Numbered from the stretch's first letter, positions 19,738 to 30,790 are shown. The stretch: 64,000 nt of DNA from Blastomussa wellsi (GCA_947652115.1 OX393564.1:13433684-13497683); one strand, 5' to 3'. Program-made: numbers and translations. The notes: a model not told the origin generated them from the sequence alone.

Positions 19738-21045
19738 AACTTTTTATACTCATCAGGCATAAGAGGTGCTAAATTTATATCTGTGTACAACTTTTCAGCT
19801 CAACAGCGAACTTCGTTTCGAAACCAGCGCAATTTAAATTTCAGAGTCATGGCGGTGTATTTTATACGTTATACATTGTAGTGTCCCCAATTTTGCTTTT
19901 TTGGCTAAATACCTTGACACATTATAATAAAGTGCATGATGATGATGATGATGATGGTTATCATGTATGTCGAAAAACACATACTTATCTCGCGAGATTT
20001 AACCATTTGAGAAGTTTAAGCATTAGGAAGAGTTTTTATATGAACATTTGTTTATCGAAAACAGGTAGCCAGTCACCTAGATAACCAAAGTAAACTCCAG
20101 ATGTTTACATTATTTCCGGCCGCCACTGAGGTACACCAATATGGCGGCTCCATACTGGCCTCTGTAAATTTGTGCGAAGTTTGGAATAACGCACACGCCT
20201 GAAACCTGGAGAAGTGTTTTCTTTATTTATATTCTATAACATCGCAGTTTTTTGACTCTGTCCAGTGAATGGTCACACTCTATTACCCGTTTTGTTTATT
20301 TACCCCTCATTTCCACCTTCATAATTTTGCTTCCAATATTTGCTATAAGCATGGTAACCTACGTAAGTTCGCTCGCTTGGACAAACATTCTGTGTCAACG
20401 CATTATGGCTTCGGTCACATCGAGAAATCGTGACGTCATGCTCTCGGGCGTTGTCCCCCTCCGACCCTTGCCGCGTCCCCAGGCGCCGGTCGGTCGAGGC
20501 GATAAGGCAGGGAGCACGAGGATTGACGGTTAGGGAGCGAACCGACTTGCAGAACGCCACGCGAACCGCGCAAAATCAATCCCAAAACGCAAACCGTGCC
20601 CCGTATGTCCAAGTAGCGGCGCCTGGGAGCGAGGCAGCAGATCACCCAATGTTTGCGCAGTCACGTTCCCACAGTCAACGGGTTCCTCAGTCAGCGGTTG
20701 GTCGCGAACCTGGCAACCAACCACCGAGGAGCCCGTTGACTCTGGGAATGAGATTGATGTTTGTGTGCCATCGATCAATGGCGCGTGTAGAAGAAAAATA
20801 GTTATACATTATAATCATTTCATCGGGCATTGTGGCGCATTTTTCGGGCTAAAATGGAGAATTCAGCGGTATTATTTTAGCCCGCCCTGGGGACCAATCA
20901 GAAAAAAGAAAGTGAAGATGCCAGTCAACCAGAAAACATGTTCCCGTCATTTTCTTGCTTGCTAGCAACTCTTCAAGCTCCGTTTGACTCAGTTGAGGAT
21001 TTTCCATCTGCTGCTTGGGCTCTATATAAGGAGAAAACTGCTTAA
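19738..21045. other. No supported gene; microsatellite and one hairpin
   Basis: A (GAT)n run lies at about 19937-19956. A hairpin at about 20673-20744 pairs GTCAACGGGTTCCTC with GAGGAGCCCGTTGAC and GGTTGGT with ACCAACC. The GC-rich part 20430-20760 gives overlapping open frames on both strands with no recognisable protein. Confidence 0.45.
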
Positions 21046-22056
21046 ATGTCTAACTGTAACAATGAAGCAAATTTTCACCCTTCTCAGCTGGATGAGGAGG
21101 AATTTATTTACGGAAATTCTGATTTTGTTAACTACCTTGATTCCTTAGATCACAAATTTTCGGTGATAGGTTTAACAGAAACATGGTTAAATAGCAACAA
21201 TGTGAATGATTTCCCGTTATATCAATACAGCTTTGTGGGAAGGGTACGCAATCCTACCAGTACCGTGAACGACATGACCTCTCGATTAACATAGATGATG
21301 TAATAGAATCGACATACAAATGATATTATAAATTACATGTTTTCATCCTCTTTACCCACTCATTTCAAGACCCACTAGAATAACAAGTACAAGCGCAACA
21401 CTAATAGATAACATTTTTGTTAACAGCTTGGAAGATAATTTTACTACTGGTCTATTATTAACTGATATCTCTGATCACCTACCTATATTTCAAATAGCGA
21501 CTTCCATAGCTAATACTAACACGACCCCTATCAAAGAAACAAAATATAGAAAGATAACAAGTGAAACTCTCAAACTCTTAAATCAAAAACTAAAAAGTGA
21601 AAACTGGGAAGAAGTATAGAAAGAAGAAAACCCACAATACGCCTACATTACACTTTATAAAATATTGTCTAATGCATTTGATGACACAGTACCACTAATG
21701 AGACAAAAAATTAGACTTAAGAAGTCACATCAAACTCCGTGGATCACAAAATAAATTTTAGCCTCGAGGAAACTTAAAAATAAACTATATAAAAGATTCA
21801 TTAATAACCCAAACGATACAAATAAAAAAATTACAAAGCCTATCGAAATAAATTTAACAAAAGTAAAAAAAATCGTATTATAACGGTAAATTTCAAGAAT
21901 CACAAGGCAACATAAGACAAGCATGGAAAGTAATAAACGAGATAACTAATAAAATCAGGTGACAAATCAGACCTTTCTGACAGGAATCATCCGTAATGAA
22001 TTTAAAATGGCAATTGTTACACCAGTATTTAAAACAAATGATAAGGAATCATTTTT
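21046..22056 (+). mobile_element. CR1-type LINE, segment 1 (endonuclease to start of RT)
   Basis: Broken frames encode the end of an apurinic-type endonuclease (HKFSVIGLTETWLNSNNV at about 21151-21200; ATLIDNIFVNSLEDN at about 21391-21440; LLLTDISDHLPIFQI at about 21452-21497), a connecting region (KKSHQTPWITK at about 21721-21750), and the first RT residues (MAIVTPVFKTNDKESF, about 22007-22055). Here it is cut by insertion R1 and resumes at 23122. The clade name rests on the ETWL and SDHLP motifs. Confidence 0.75.
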
Positions 22057-23121
22057 ATTATATATATAGCGACAATTTTAGGTAATAAACCTTGCAGATA
22101 GAATTCTATATCTGCTATATTTTCACATGTGAGAAAAGCGATACGTCCAATCAGCTTCGCGTATAGCTTTCTTCACATGTGAAAAATATAACCAATCAGC
22201 ATCAAGAGTAGAACGACCTAACCAATCAGAGCGCGGGAATTCAATTGGTTTCCAACGAGGTTGTGAAAACAACACGCTGCAAGTTTGCAAGCTCTCGAAG
22301 ACAGTTTATGTTTTGGCTACAAATTTTGTACTTTTAAGAACTTTATGGAAAGGAAAGCCATCAGAAACACGCCAAGCAAAACCTTGAGAACACAGTTACG
22401 ATATGGAAATGCTAAAATCATTCTCCAGGCGGAGCGAAGACAAACTAAATGTCGATAAGGGAAAGCCAAGAAATGAAAGACTTTCATTGTAGCTTTGATA
22501 CAACGCAGCCGTGGACGTTCTAAGAAAATTCAAGCACTCTTGGGAACACCAGGGTAAAGTAAATATTTCACTTCTGAATATGGATTTACGTCGTAATTAT
22601 TGTTTAATGAACCGACTCCTTGTATCATCACAACTTTTGTTCAAAAATTCGCCAGTTGATTTGCGTGCAGTAGTTGATTCACTTATGGCGACGTTTCTCG
22701 ATGCGATAGCAAAAGCTTTTCTTTTAAAAAGTATGAACACAGTGTGTTTTATACCGCTATTTAAATAAAGTTCTTGTTCACGATAGCTTGTCGTCGCCGT
22801 AATTTTTCTTTTCTATTTAAAAGAGATCTCGCTTGGAAAGCCATCAGAATGCATTTGCAGCTTTGTTTTCCTCGTAGCGCTGCGTTTAACTCTTTAATTA
22901 TAGACTAGAAAAATCGCTTTAAGTTTACAATGGTTGAGTACACGTTATATATAATAAACAAATTACAGCATAGAAAGTGCTTTGTACGGATTATTATTCA
23001 CTCGTCGCAAAACTTTGGAAAACTCACTCGTTCGCTGCGCTCACTCGTTCGTTTTCCAAAGTTTTGCAACTCGTGAATAAAAATCCGTACGCCGCACTTT
23101 CTATGAAGTAATCTATATATA
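22057..23121 (+). repeat. Repeat R, copy 1 (1.06 kb, in the LINE)
   Basis: Begins near TTATATATATAGCGACAATT and ends near GAAGTAATCTATATAT. A near-identical copy lies in reverse orientation at 29546-30605. The right end is a large hairpin (about 22970-23112), whose arms run from the GCATAGAAAGTGC motif to the GCACTTTCTATG motif and meet around an ACTCGTTCG-rich centre. It splits the RT of the CR1-type LINE between KESFL and PISLLPCF. No convincing protein; the short frames at 22511-22768 are not conserved in frame. Confidence 0.8.
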
Positions 23122-24068
23122 TGACCCATTTCCTTGCTTCCATGTTTTTCAAAAATATTGGAAAAGTTGATGTATAAGAGAATGAAAAAGTTCCTAGACA
23201 AACACAATATTCCAAATGAACACCGGTATGGTTTCCGAAAAAACCATTCAACTAATCATGCAATATTGGAACTAGTAACAAAGATAACAAATTCCATTGA
23301 TAACAATCAATACACGATGGGTGTATTTTTAGATCTTTCGAAAGCATTTGACACAGTGAATCATGCTGTCTTATTGCATAAACTAGAACACTATGGAATG
23401 AGAGAGATAGTGCTGGAATGGTTTTGAAATTATATAAAGTTTCGAAAACAAGCTGTTAAATATAAAACAACAAAATCAGGCAGCTTAACAATTAGTTGCG
23501 GAGTGCCTCAAGGCTCTGTTTTGTTTCTAATCTACATCAATTATATATCCAAGTGCTCCCAAATATTATCTTTTATACTATTTGCAGATGACACAAACTT
23601 ATTCCTGAGTCATCATAACTTAGAAAGTCTTGAATGAAGAACTTAAAAAGGTAGCAACGCGGGCTCATGGAATAATTGTTATATATAAATAAAACCAGAA
23701 AAAAAGAGGCTAAGTTATAATGCACATGTAATTTTAAATGAAAGCCCTATTGAAAAAGTCAAGTATACTAAATTCTTGGGAATAATCATTGATGAAGAAC
23801 TCTCGTGAAAGTATCATATTAATCATATTTCAACGAAGTCTCAAAAATGGTCGGCATAACGGCCAAAGCAAGACATTATTTATCCCTCAAATTACTCTTA
23901 ACACTTTATAACACCATGATTTATCCCTATTTTACATATTGCAATGTTATTTGGGCAAGTACCTATTCCACCGGGCTTAAGTCTATTTTCATGTTACAGA
24001 AGAAAATTGTTAGAATTATAACTTTCTCAAATTATACAGAAGACTCGAGACCTCTGTTTAAGTCTTTA
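23122..24068 (+). mobile_element. CR1-type LINE, segment 2 (reverse transcriptase)
   Basis: Resumes with PISLLPCFSKILEKLMYKRM, then YGFRKNHSTNHAILELV, DLSKAFDTVNH (about 23331-23361), SCGVPQGSV (about 23496-23522) and FADDTNLFLS (the RT catalytic box, about 23581-23610). The thumb follows (GVFLD-type core to YPYFTYCNVIWAS and LQKKIVRIITFSNYTEDSRP, to about 24060). Stops and frameshifts are scattered, so it is dead. Interrupted at the TA of 24067-24068 by the Tc1-like MITE. Confidence 0.85.
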
Positions 24069-24075
24069 CAGTCTT
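24060..24075. repeat. L1 target-site duplication, left copy
   Basis: AAGTCTTTACAGTCTT, repeated exactly at 29194-29209. It includes the first 7 bases (CAGTCTT) of the Tc1-like MITE and its TA. Confidence 0.9.
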
Positions 24076-24076
24076 G

Positions 24077-24804
24077 ATCGAGGGCAAAATATCCACATTT
24101 GTAACTAAATCGTGCAGTTTATCCGAGATCAACCAGTAATCTAATCTACAAAATATAAAGGGAGAACAACGAGCCCAGGTGAAACTTTTTTGATTTGGAT
24201 TTTTTATGCGCCAAATGTCATGCAGACTAAATTCATCTTGAATTTCTTCAATACATTTTACGACGTAACTTCGGGGAATTTGAATTCCACCTTTTTTATC
24301 CAAATTGATATTCAAAGGACAATTAAAATCCCCTCCCATTATTATGTTTTCCTCATTTCCGAAATCATTTGTTCTTAGTTGATTTGATAGTTTATGATAA
24401 AATTGAACAGCTTCCGCATCTTTGTTGGGCCCATAAATATTTGCAATTGTATAATTTTCCTCTCTAATCAAAGCTTTGAACAATAAAAGCCTTCCACTCG
24501 AATCTGTCTGAGTCAACTTTATATCAATATCAAAGCCGTTCTTTATAAGCACCGCGACACCCCTGGCGTTTGTACTCCCGTGAGAAAATAATATCTCTGC
24601 ACCCCATTCTTTTTTCCACTGAGCCTCACGTTCTTTGCTTGAGTGCGTTTCTTGTAAAAATATCAAGTCGGCTTTTTGCTTTCTGCACCAGGAAAATATT
24701 GCTCTTCTTTTTTTAAAATTACTTAGGCCTCTCACGTTAAAGGATAATAATCTAATCGTATCAGGCTTCGAGTTTTGTTTACTCAGCATTTTAACTATAT
24801 ACAT
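24077..24804 (-). pseudogene. L1 ORF2, endonuclease portion (inverted segment)
   Basis: Start ATG 24802-24804 (MYIVKMLSKQNSKPDTIRLL). It encodes an AP-type endonuclease that nicks the target: LLSFNVRGL (about 19-27), LIFLQETHS (residues 48-56, catalytic Glu), ANIYGPN (about 120-126), IIMGGDFNCPL (about 153-163, Asp and Asn) and CRLDYWLISDKL (about 219-230). All expected motifs are present and the frame is uninterrupted to the break at the target duplication, after DILPSIK. The rest of ORF2 continues on the other strand from about 26240. Broken by inversion, not by decay. Confidence 0.9.
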
Positions 24805-25328
24805 TAGGTCGTTTCATTGCAGGGAGTAACTGCCGCTTTTTTAAATACGAATATGTAAGAGATAATTTTTTCAATATGCATGATATCAGTTTAAAAGTAA
24901 AAATTATTGCGTCCAACAGTAAAGTTTTCCGCGCAGTGTAAGCAAGAACAAAAACCAGTACATACACAATTACAAAAACACACATACATATAAACGAAAG
25001 CGCACTTACCATCCTGTGGTTGCAATGCACTCCCGTCGGGATCTCCACATAAAAGTAGTTATCACTCGAATTAATCAACTAGCTTACTTGTTCTCAGTTT
25101 TATACTTAAAAAAAGACATTATAATAAAGCCAAAATAATATTCTAGCTCTTAAAACTTGACATACATTGCAGTAGTACGAGCGAGATAACCTAGATCAAT
25201 ATTCTTACAATGATGATGAAAACAATCGAAGATATTTAAGTTAGATATTTACAAACGTCAAAAGCGTAAACATGTTCGTAGTTCCTCCGTCAGTAAATTG
25301 ATTTCACTAAAAAGTAAGTTCAACGTAT
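24805..25328 (-). other. L1 ORF1-ORF2 interval
   Basis: AT-rich 520-bp stretch on the inverted segment between ORF1 and ORF2. A 95-codon hydrophobic minus-strand frame (24791-25078, VSALSFICMCVFVIVYVLVF) overlaps the ORF2 start; I see no reason to call it a gene. Confidence 0.4.
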
Positions 25329-26126
25329 TTATTTATCCGGAAGCTTGAAGGATTTTAGTTTTGAGCAGTTTCGATCCTTAAACAAAATTTGTGCCGGTAC
25401 CGACCAAGGTATAAATGCAAATTCGACATCACTTCTTTCTTTAATCCCCCTGAGATAGTCTTTTCGAAGCTTTGCTCGGTCTTTGCGAACGCTCTTTGAG
25501 ACATCATCAGAAATAAAAATCTGACTGTCCAGAAAGGGATTGTCCTTCAAAGCATTTGCGGCAGCTTTAAGAATTTGAACTTTGTCGATATACCTCAAAA
25601 GATAGATATGAATCGGCCTAACCGTAGAGGTGTTTGCCTCCGTGGCTCGTTGGTTGACATTCGTTCGATGGGCCCTCATCACCTCAATATTTTGAAGTTG
25701 CATGTGTTTCTCGAAGAATTCAACTCTCAGGAAATCTTCTAAAGAATTGTGTGCCGCTTCTGCGCCTTCCTTGAGACCCCAAATGACGATATTATTTCTC
25801 TTTGACCTATTTTCCAGGTCCTCCATCTTCTTGTAAACTGACGCTAATTCTTCACGGCTCGCTTTGAGAGACAGCTCATTATCTAAATCTATGATTTGGG
25901 CGTCCAGTGAGCGGTAGCTGTCTTTCAGAGCATCAACGTCGGCGGCGGTTTTTTTCTGTGAACTCTCTAAGCTAGATAATTTCTCAAGGATACTGTTCAA
26001 CTTTACTTCTTGTAAGTCTCTTGACCTGAGTAAGTCGTCCATTTTGGCAAGAACGGCGTCCAGCTTGTTTGAGGTTGAGTCGGTACTAGACATTTGCAAG
26101 GTTTTAGATCTGGTTCTCACACTCAT
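25329..26126 (-). CDS. L1 ORF1 nucleic-acid-binding chaperone
   Basis: An intact 265-codon frame, ATG 26124-26126. It has the L1 ORF1p layout: a long coiled coil for trimerisation (about 20-110, LDAVLAKMDDLLRSRDLQEV and on to KKMEDLENRSKRNNIVIWGL), then the RRM-like core beginning at RSKRNNIVIWGLKE (about 107-120), and a C-terminal domain with RAKLRKDYLRGIKERSDVEF (about 220-240). ORF1p coats the element RNA. An uninterrupted frame means the copy is young. It lies in the inverted 5' segment, so its strand is opposite to that of the RT. Confidence 0.85.
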   Translation of the reverse strand: MSVRTRSKTLQMSSTDSTSNKLDAVLAKMDDLLRSRDLQEVKLNSILEKLSSLESSQKKTAADVDALKDSYRSLDAQIIDLDNELSLKASREELASVYKKMEDLENRSKRNNIVIWGLKEGAEAAHNSLEDFLRVEFFEKHMQLQNIEVMRAHRTNVNQRATEANTSTVRPIHIYLLRYIDKVQILKAAANALKDNPFLDSQIFISDDVSKSVRKDRAKLRKDYLRGIKERSDVEFAFIPWSVPAQILFKDRNCSKLKSFKLPDK

Positions 26127-26240
26127 ATAGAACGATTATCGAGCTTAGAAGGTCTTCATTCGTCGAGAAAATAAAATTGACCAAACTTCAAAGTGGAGAG
26201 CTCGAACTCATGCGTCCTACCTGCGTCGCGTCATCACGTG
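26127..26240 (-). promoter_or_regulatory. L1 5' UTR and outer end, at the inversion joint
   Basis: About 115 bp between the ORF1 start and the joint to the RT segment. It includes GTCATCACGTGA (about 26228-26239), which contains an E-box (CACGTG). Being upstream of ORF1, it should hold the element's internal promoter; function is inferred. Confidence 0.45.
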
Positions 26241-26248
26241 AGGAAAAT

Positions 26249-28976
26249 AACAGAGGTCCTGGCTATTGGAAATTGAATACGGCACTACTGGCGAATAAGG
26301 AATATAAAAAGATGATCCATGATAAATTGCCTATTTGGCTTGAGGAAGCAAAAGATCTTAAAGACCGAAGATCAATTTGGGATTGGATAAAATTTAATAT
26401 TAGAAAATTACACATTAGTGGAGTTATCTCTACCGATCCACTCTCGATAATGGCTGCACAGAAGCAATTCTATACTAAGCTGTATAGCAGTAGCAAAACA
26501 AAGTTAGACACTCCAGATGCAGCAATCGTCTTTGAAAATCCAAATCTATCAAAGTTATCAAGTGAAGCAAGTGAGAAATGCGAAGGGAAAATAACAATGG
26601 AAGAATGCCACAACATTATCAAAACATTCCAACTAGGTAAGACTCCTGGAAATGATGGTCTGTCAATTGAATTCTATAATACATTTTGGCCATCAATTGG
26701 TGAAATGGTGCTCGCAAGCTTTAATGAGGCTTATGAAGTGGGAGAAATGTCTAACTCACAAAGGCAAGGTGTCATCACACTTATCGAAAAAACAGGTAAA
26801 GACAGAACCCATCTTGAGAACTGGAGACCGATTTCGCTCACCAATGTTGACACTAAAATAGCATCCAAAGTAATAGCAACACGAATTACTAAAATTTTAC
26901 CAGAGATAATTCACAGCAATCAGACTGGATATGTTTCAGGTCGATACATAGGGGAAGCAGCTAGATCAATCATAGATGTCATGGAGTACACCAAAACATT
27001 CAATATTCCGGGTATATCATTATTTATAGATTTTGAAAAGGCATTCGACAGCCTTGAATGGAATTTTATGTTTAAATGTTTAAAAATTTTCGGCTTTGGG
27101 CACAGTCTTGTAAGATGGGTAGAAACATTTTATAGTAAGGTATCCAGTTGCATTATAAACAATGGATCTTTTTCTGCTAATTTTGAGTTAAGAAGAGGTG
27201 TTAGGCAAGGAGATCCTCTGTCGCCATATTTATTTGTGATCGCAATTGAGACTTTAGCTGCTGCTATCCGAACTAGTACCGATATTAAAGGAATTAAATT
27301 AGACTTGGAGGAATGGAAAATTGTCCAATATGCAGATGACCTCACCGCCTTTTTAAATGATTTAGCATCCGTACAAAATCTCTTTAAATTACTTGATCTT
27401 TTTGGAAAATTATCAGGTTTAAAAGTTAATTATACTAAAACAGAGGCAATGTGGATTGGGTCGTGTCGTGACAGTCCCGAGACGCCCTTATCCCTAAAAT
27501 GGTGCAAAAGCGTAAAAGCTCTTGGGGTACACTTCAGTTATAACAGAGAGGTGTCTTTTCAGAAACATTTTTACGACAAGATCACTAAAATTAAAAAGCA
27601 AATACATCAGTGGAGCTGGAGAGGTCTCTCTTTATTTGGTAAAGTATCGATTATTAAAAGTCTTCTTCTCCCTAAATTGGTATATATATTTTCTATTCTC
27701 TCACCTCCCTCGGAATTCATTTCGCTAATTCAAACCATAATATATAAATTCTTGTGGAAAGGGCCCGATAAAATAGCCAGGAGAGCTACAATTAATAGTT
27801 CTGACTATGGGGGGGTTAAATATCACTGATCTGGAGACTTCTATTAAGTCTCTTAGATTGGCATGGATTTCGAAAATTTTTAATCCTGAACCATCTCCAT
27901 GGAAAAGTTACCTCAGACATTTGCTTAAACCTTATGGAGGTCTCTTCTTTTTTCACTGCAACTATAATATTGCTGATTATCATATCAATTCGACTTTTTA
28001 TTCAGAAATGCTGCAGTGGTGGTCTGAATTTCGCTCAAATGTTTCAACGGATTCTAAAGCTTATGACTCTATAATTTGGAATAATTGCAATATAAAGATA
28101 GACGGCAAACCAATCTGTTATCATAATTATATGAATGCTGGGGTAATTTTTATCAGCGATTTAATGTATTCTCGAAACAACGTTGAATCCTTTAACATAG
28201 CAAAGGACAAGGGGTTAATGGGTTCAAATTACTTGACGTGGACTGCTGTTCGTTGCGCTGTGCCAAAGTATTTAAGGAATCTCACCGTCGAAAGAAACGT
28301 TTTAAATACACTTGAATTAAAATGTGGTAACAAAGATTTTGATCCTCTCACGAGCAAGAGTAAAAACTTTTATGCTTCTCTCATTAAAGAAAAAGCCAAA
28401 CATTCAAGAGGTTTCACTAAACTAATGTCAGATTTTAACTTAAGTGAAGAAGAGACCCGAAAAGCGTTTGTACTGGGAAAATCTGTTGCTCTTGAAACAT
28501 TTGTACAATGTTTTCAGTTTAAAATTTTAAACGACATTTTGTTTTTGAATACCTTATTACAAAAGATCGGAAGGATTCAAAGTGATCTCTGTACATTTTG
28601 CCAGACTTTTCCAGAAACATTAGAACATTTCTTTTATCGATGCTCCTTCTCAACAGAATTTTGGAATAAATTTGAAAACTTTTGGTTAACAGTTACAAGG
28701 AAGCAAATAAAACTGGATTATATTAATATTATATTAGGAATATTAGATCAGAGATCTGACCTGCTTAACTACTTTATCATTTTAGGTAAACTTTATTTAT
28801 GGAATTGCCGCAAAAATAAACAAGTCCCTTTGTTTTTGTCTTTCGAAGATGTAGTCAAGAGAAAATATGAAATTGAAAAGCTTTTAGCCTCTCAAAGCAT
28901 CTTAAACTTAAAATATTTTCAGGCAAAATGGAACCTCGTTTTAAATAACAATTCCAATTTTATTGTAAGGGAGTAG
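26249..28976 (+). pseudogene. L1 ORF2, reverse transcriptase and C-terminal domain
   Basis: Homology begins at RGPGYWKLN (about 26249). RT blocks are: LGKTPGNDGLSIEFYN (about 26634-26680), LIEKTGKDRTHLENWRPISL (about 26782-26840), QTGYVSGRYIGE (about 26920-26956), ISLFIDFEKAFDSLEW (about 27014-27062), GVRQGDPLSPYLF (about 27197-27235) and the catalytic box QYADDLTAF (about 27328-27354). A run of seven G near 27808-27814 adds one base and ends the first frame at 27829. The next frame (from 27807) continues without damage through the Cys/His C-terminal motif (CTFCQTFPETLEHFFYRC, about 28592-28645) to TAG at 28974-28976. Apart from that base the whole RT part is open. Confidence 0.9.
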
Positions 28977-29193
28977 GTGCTGATTTATTTAAATCATAAA
29001 AATTATATGTATATTAAGGACATATTAAATACCTGTATTAAAATTTTATATAAGGTATCAAATTAACACAAAAAGTAATTGTATAAGTAAAGTAAAATGC
29101 AGAGTAAGATTTGTATTATCAGTTGTGTAGGCAAGGTATCTGTAATTGTAGTGCTCGTAATCGTAGTGTAAGTAACGTAACGTAACGTAACGC
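28977..29193 (+). other. L1 3' UTR and tail
   Basis: AT-rich, ending in GTAAC-type repeats (about 29171-29192) immediately before the right target duplication. Confidence 0.7.
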
Positions 29194-29209
29194 AAGTCTT
29201 TACAGTCTT
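29194..29209. repeat. L1 target-site duplication, right copy
   Basis: AAGTCTTTACAGTCTT, identical to 24060-24075. Confidence 0.9.
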
Positions 29210-29426
29210 TCCCGTAAAACCGTGAACACCAGAAATGTTTATAGAATGTTATTGTGTCACAAAGAAAAAGCCAATCAGGTGTGAGAAAACTAAACCGCAA
29301 ACAGCAACGGTCATTAGTTTGTGGTTTTAAGGTTTGTTCGCGTCATGAACTTTGCTGCGATTGGTTACTACACAATAAACATTCCAGAAATTTTTTCTGG
29401 TGTTCACGGTTTTACGGGAAAGACTG
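29203..29426. mobile_element. Tc1/mariner-type MITE, TA target
   Basis: CAGTCTTTCCCGTAAAACCG at the left and its reverse complement ending GGGAAAGACTG at the right, both flanked by TA (29201-29202; 29427-29428), about 224 bp. Removing it together with one TA restores the LINE reading KSLKILDIYEL across the site, which confirms the insertion. The L1 cut inside its left end, so the original left TA and first bases survive at 24067-24075. Confidence 0.85.
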
Positions 29427-29545
29427 TAAAAATACTCGATATCTATGAATTAAATATATATTTAACTGGGATTTTCATGTATTGGTATTATTACGGTAAT
29501 CTTCCAGCATATTTCATAAATTTCTTTATCCAGAATGAAAGTATA
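29427..29545 (+). mobile_element. CR1-type LINE, segment 3
   Basis: Open in frame: KILDIYELNIYLTGIFMYWY and GNLPAYFINFFIQNESIH, the part of ORF2 downstream of the RT thumb. Follows segment 2 exactly when the L1 and MITE are removed. Interrupted by repeat R copy 2. Confidence 0.8.
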
Positions 29546-30605
29546 CATATAGATTACTTCATAGAAAGTGCGACGTACGGATTTTTATTCACGAGTTGCA
29601 AAACTTTGGAAAACGAACGAGTGAGCGCAGCGAACGAGTGAGTTTTCCAAAGTTTTGCGACCAGTGAATAATAATCCGTACAAAGCACTTTCTATGCTGT
29701 AATTTGTTTATTATATATAACGAGTACTCAACCATTGTAAACTTAAAGCGATTTTTCTAGTCTATAATTAAAGAGTTAAACGCAGCGCTACAAGGAAAAC
29801 AAAGCTGCAAATGCATTCTGATGGCTTTCCAAGCGAGATCTCTTTTAAATAGAAAAGAAAAATTACGGCGACGACAAGCTATCGTAAACAAGAACTTTAT
29901 TTAAATAGCGGTATAAAACACACTGTGTTCACACTTTTTGAAAGAAAAGCTTTTGCTATCGCATCGAGAAACGTCGCCATAAGTGAATCAACTACCGCGC
30001 GCAAATCAACTGGCGAATTTTTGAACAAAAGTTGTGATAACACAAGGAGTCGGTTCATTAAACAATAATTACGAAATCCATATTCAAAAGTGAAATATTT
30101 ACTTTACCCTGGTGTTCCCAAGAGTGCTTGAATTTTCTTAGAACGTCCACGGCTGCGTTGTATCAAAGCTACAATGAAAGTCTTTCATTTCTTGGCTTTC
30201 CCTTATCGACATTTAGTTTGTCTTCGCTCCACCTGGAGAATGATTTTAGCATTTCCATATCATAACTGTGTTCTCAAGGTTTTTCTTGGCGTGTTTCTGA
30301 TGGCTTTCCTTTCCATAAAGTTCTCAAAAGTACAAAATTTGTCGCCAAAACATAAACTGTCTTCGAGAGCTTGCAAACTTGCAGCGTGTTGTTTTCACAA
30401 CCTCGTTGGAAACCATTTGAATTCCCGCGCTCTGATTGGTTAGGTCGTTCTACTCTTGATGCTGATTGGTTATATTTTTCACATGTGAAGAAAGCTATAC
30501 GCGAAGCTGATTGGACGTATCGCTTTTCTCACATGTGAAAATATAGCAGATATAGAATTCTATCTGCAAGGTTTATTACCTAAAATTGTCGCTATATATA
30601 TAATA
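29546..30605 (-). repeat. Repeat R, copy 2 (inverted)
   Basis: Reverse complement of 22057-23121 with few differences. The large hairpin is now on the left (about 29562-29700). Both copies sit in the same LINE host about 7.4 kb apart in opposite orientation. The insertion lies between the LINE residues NESIH and YNTRSATKIH. Confidence 0.85.
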
Positions 30606-30790
30606 AATTCTTATAATACACGATCAGCGACAAAAATACATATTGAATTTAATGAGAACAAATTATGCAAAATTTCATCTCAGGTGTAAAGGAGCAACTA
30701 TGTGGAACAGTCTACCTGATGATATTGAGAACATTGATTCAATCGTTTTAAAAAAGGCTTAAAACTATATATTCAAAATCAAGCTTATAG
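30606..30790 (+). mobile_element. CR1-type LINE, segment 4 (C-terminus)
   Basis: YNTRSATKIHIEFNENKLC, then after a frameshift YAKFHLRCKGATMWNSLPDD. The GA..WNSLP motif is the usual end of CR1/L2-type ORF2 proteins. Completes the LINE that starts at 21046. Confidence 0.8.

Larger units (their letters stand above)
24076..29193 (+). mobile_element. L1-type LINE, nearly full length, 5' half inverted
   Basis: Bounded by a perfect 16-bp target-site duplication. Bases 24076 to about 26240 hold the element's 5' UTR, ORF1 and the endonuclease part of ORF2 on the minus strand. From about 26240 to 29193 the RT part of ORF2 and the 3' UTR lie on the plus strand. This head-to-tail inversion inside one target duplication is the signature of twin priming during L1 insertion. 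The 3' end carries a short GTAAC-repeat tail (about 29171-29192) in place of a poly(A) run. Tx1/L1 clade from ORF1 type and RT motifs. Confidence 0.9.

Noticed and set aside
20430..20801. GC-rich overlapping frames on both strands
   Set aside because: No recognisable domain; length is expected from the base composition and the hairpin there.
22511..22768. Gene in repeat R
   Set aside because: The frame is not kept between the two inverted copies.
24791..25078. Hydrophobic minus-strand frame in the L1
   Set aside because: It lies in the ORF1-ORF2 interval and overlaps the ORF2 start; no known L1 protein fits.
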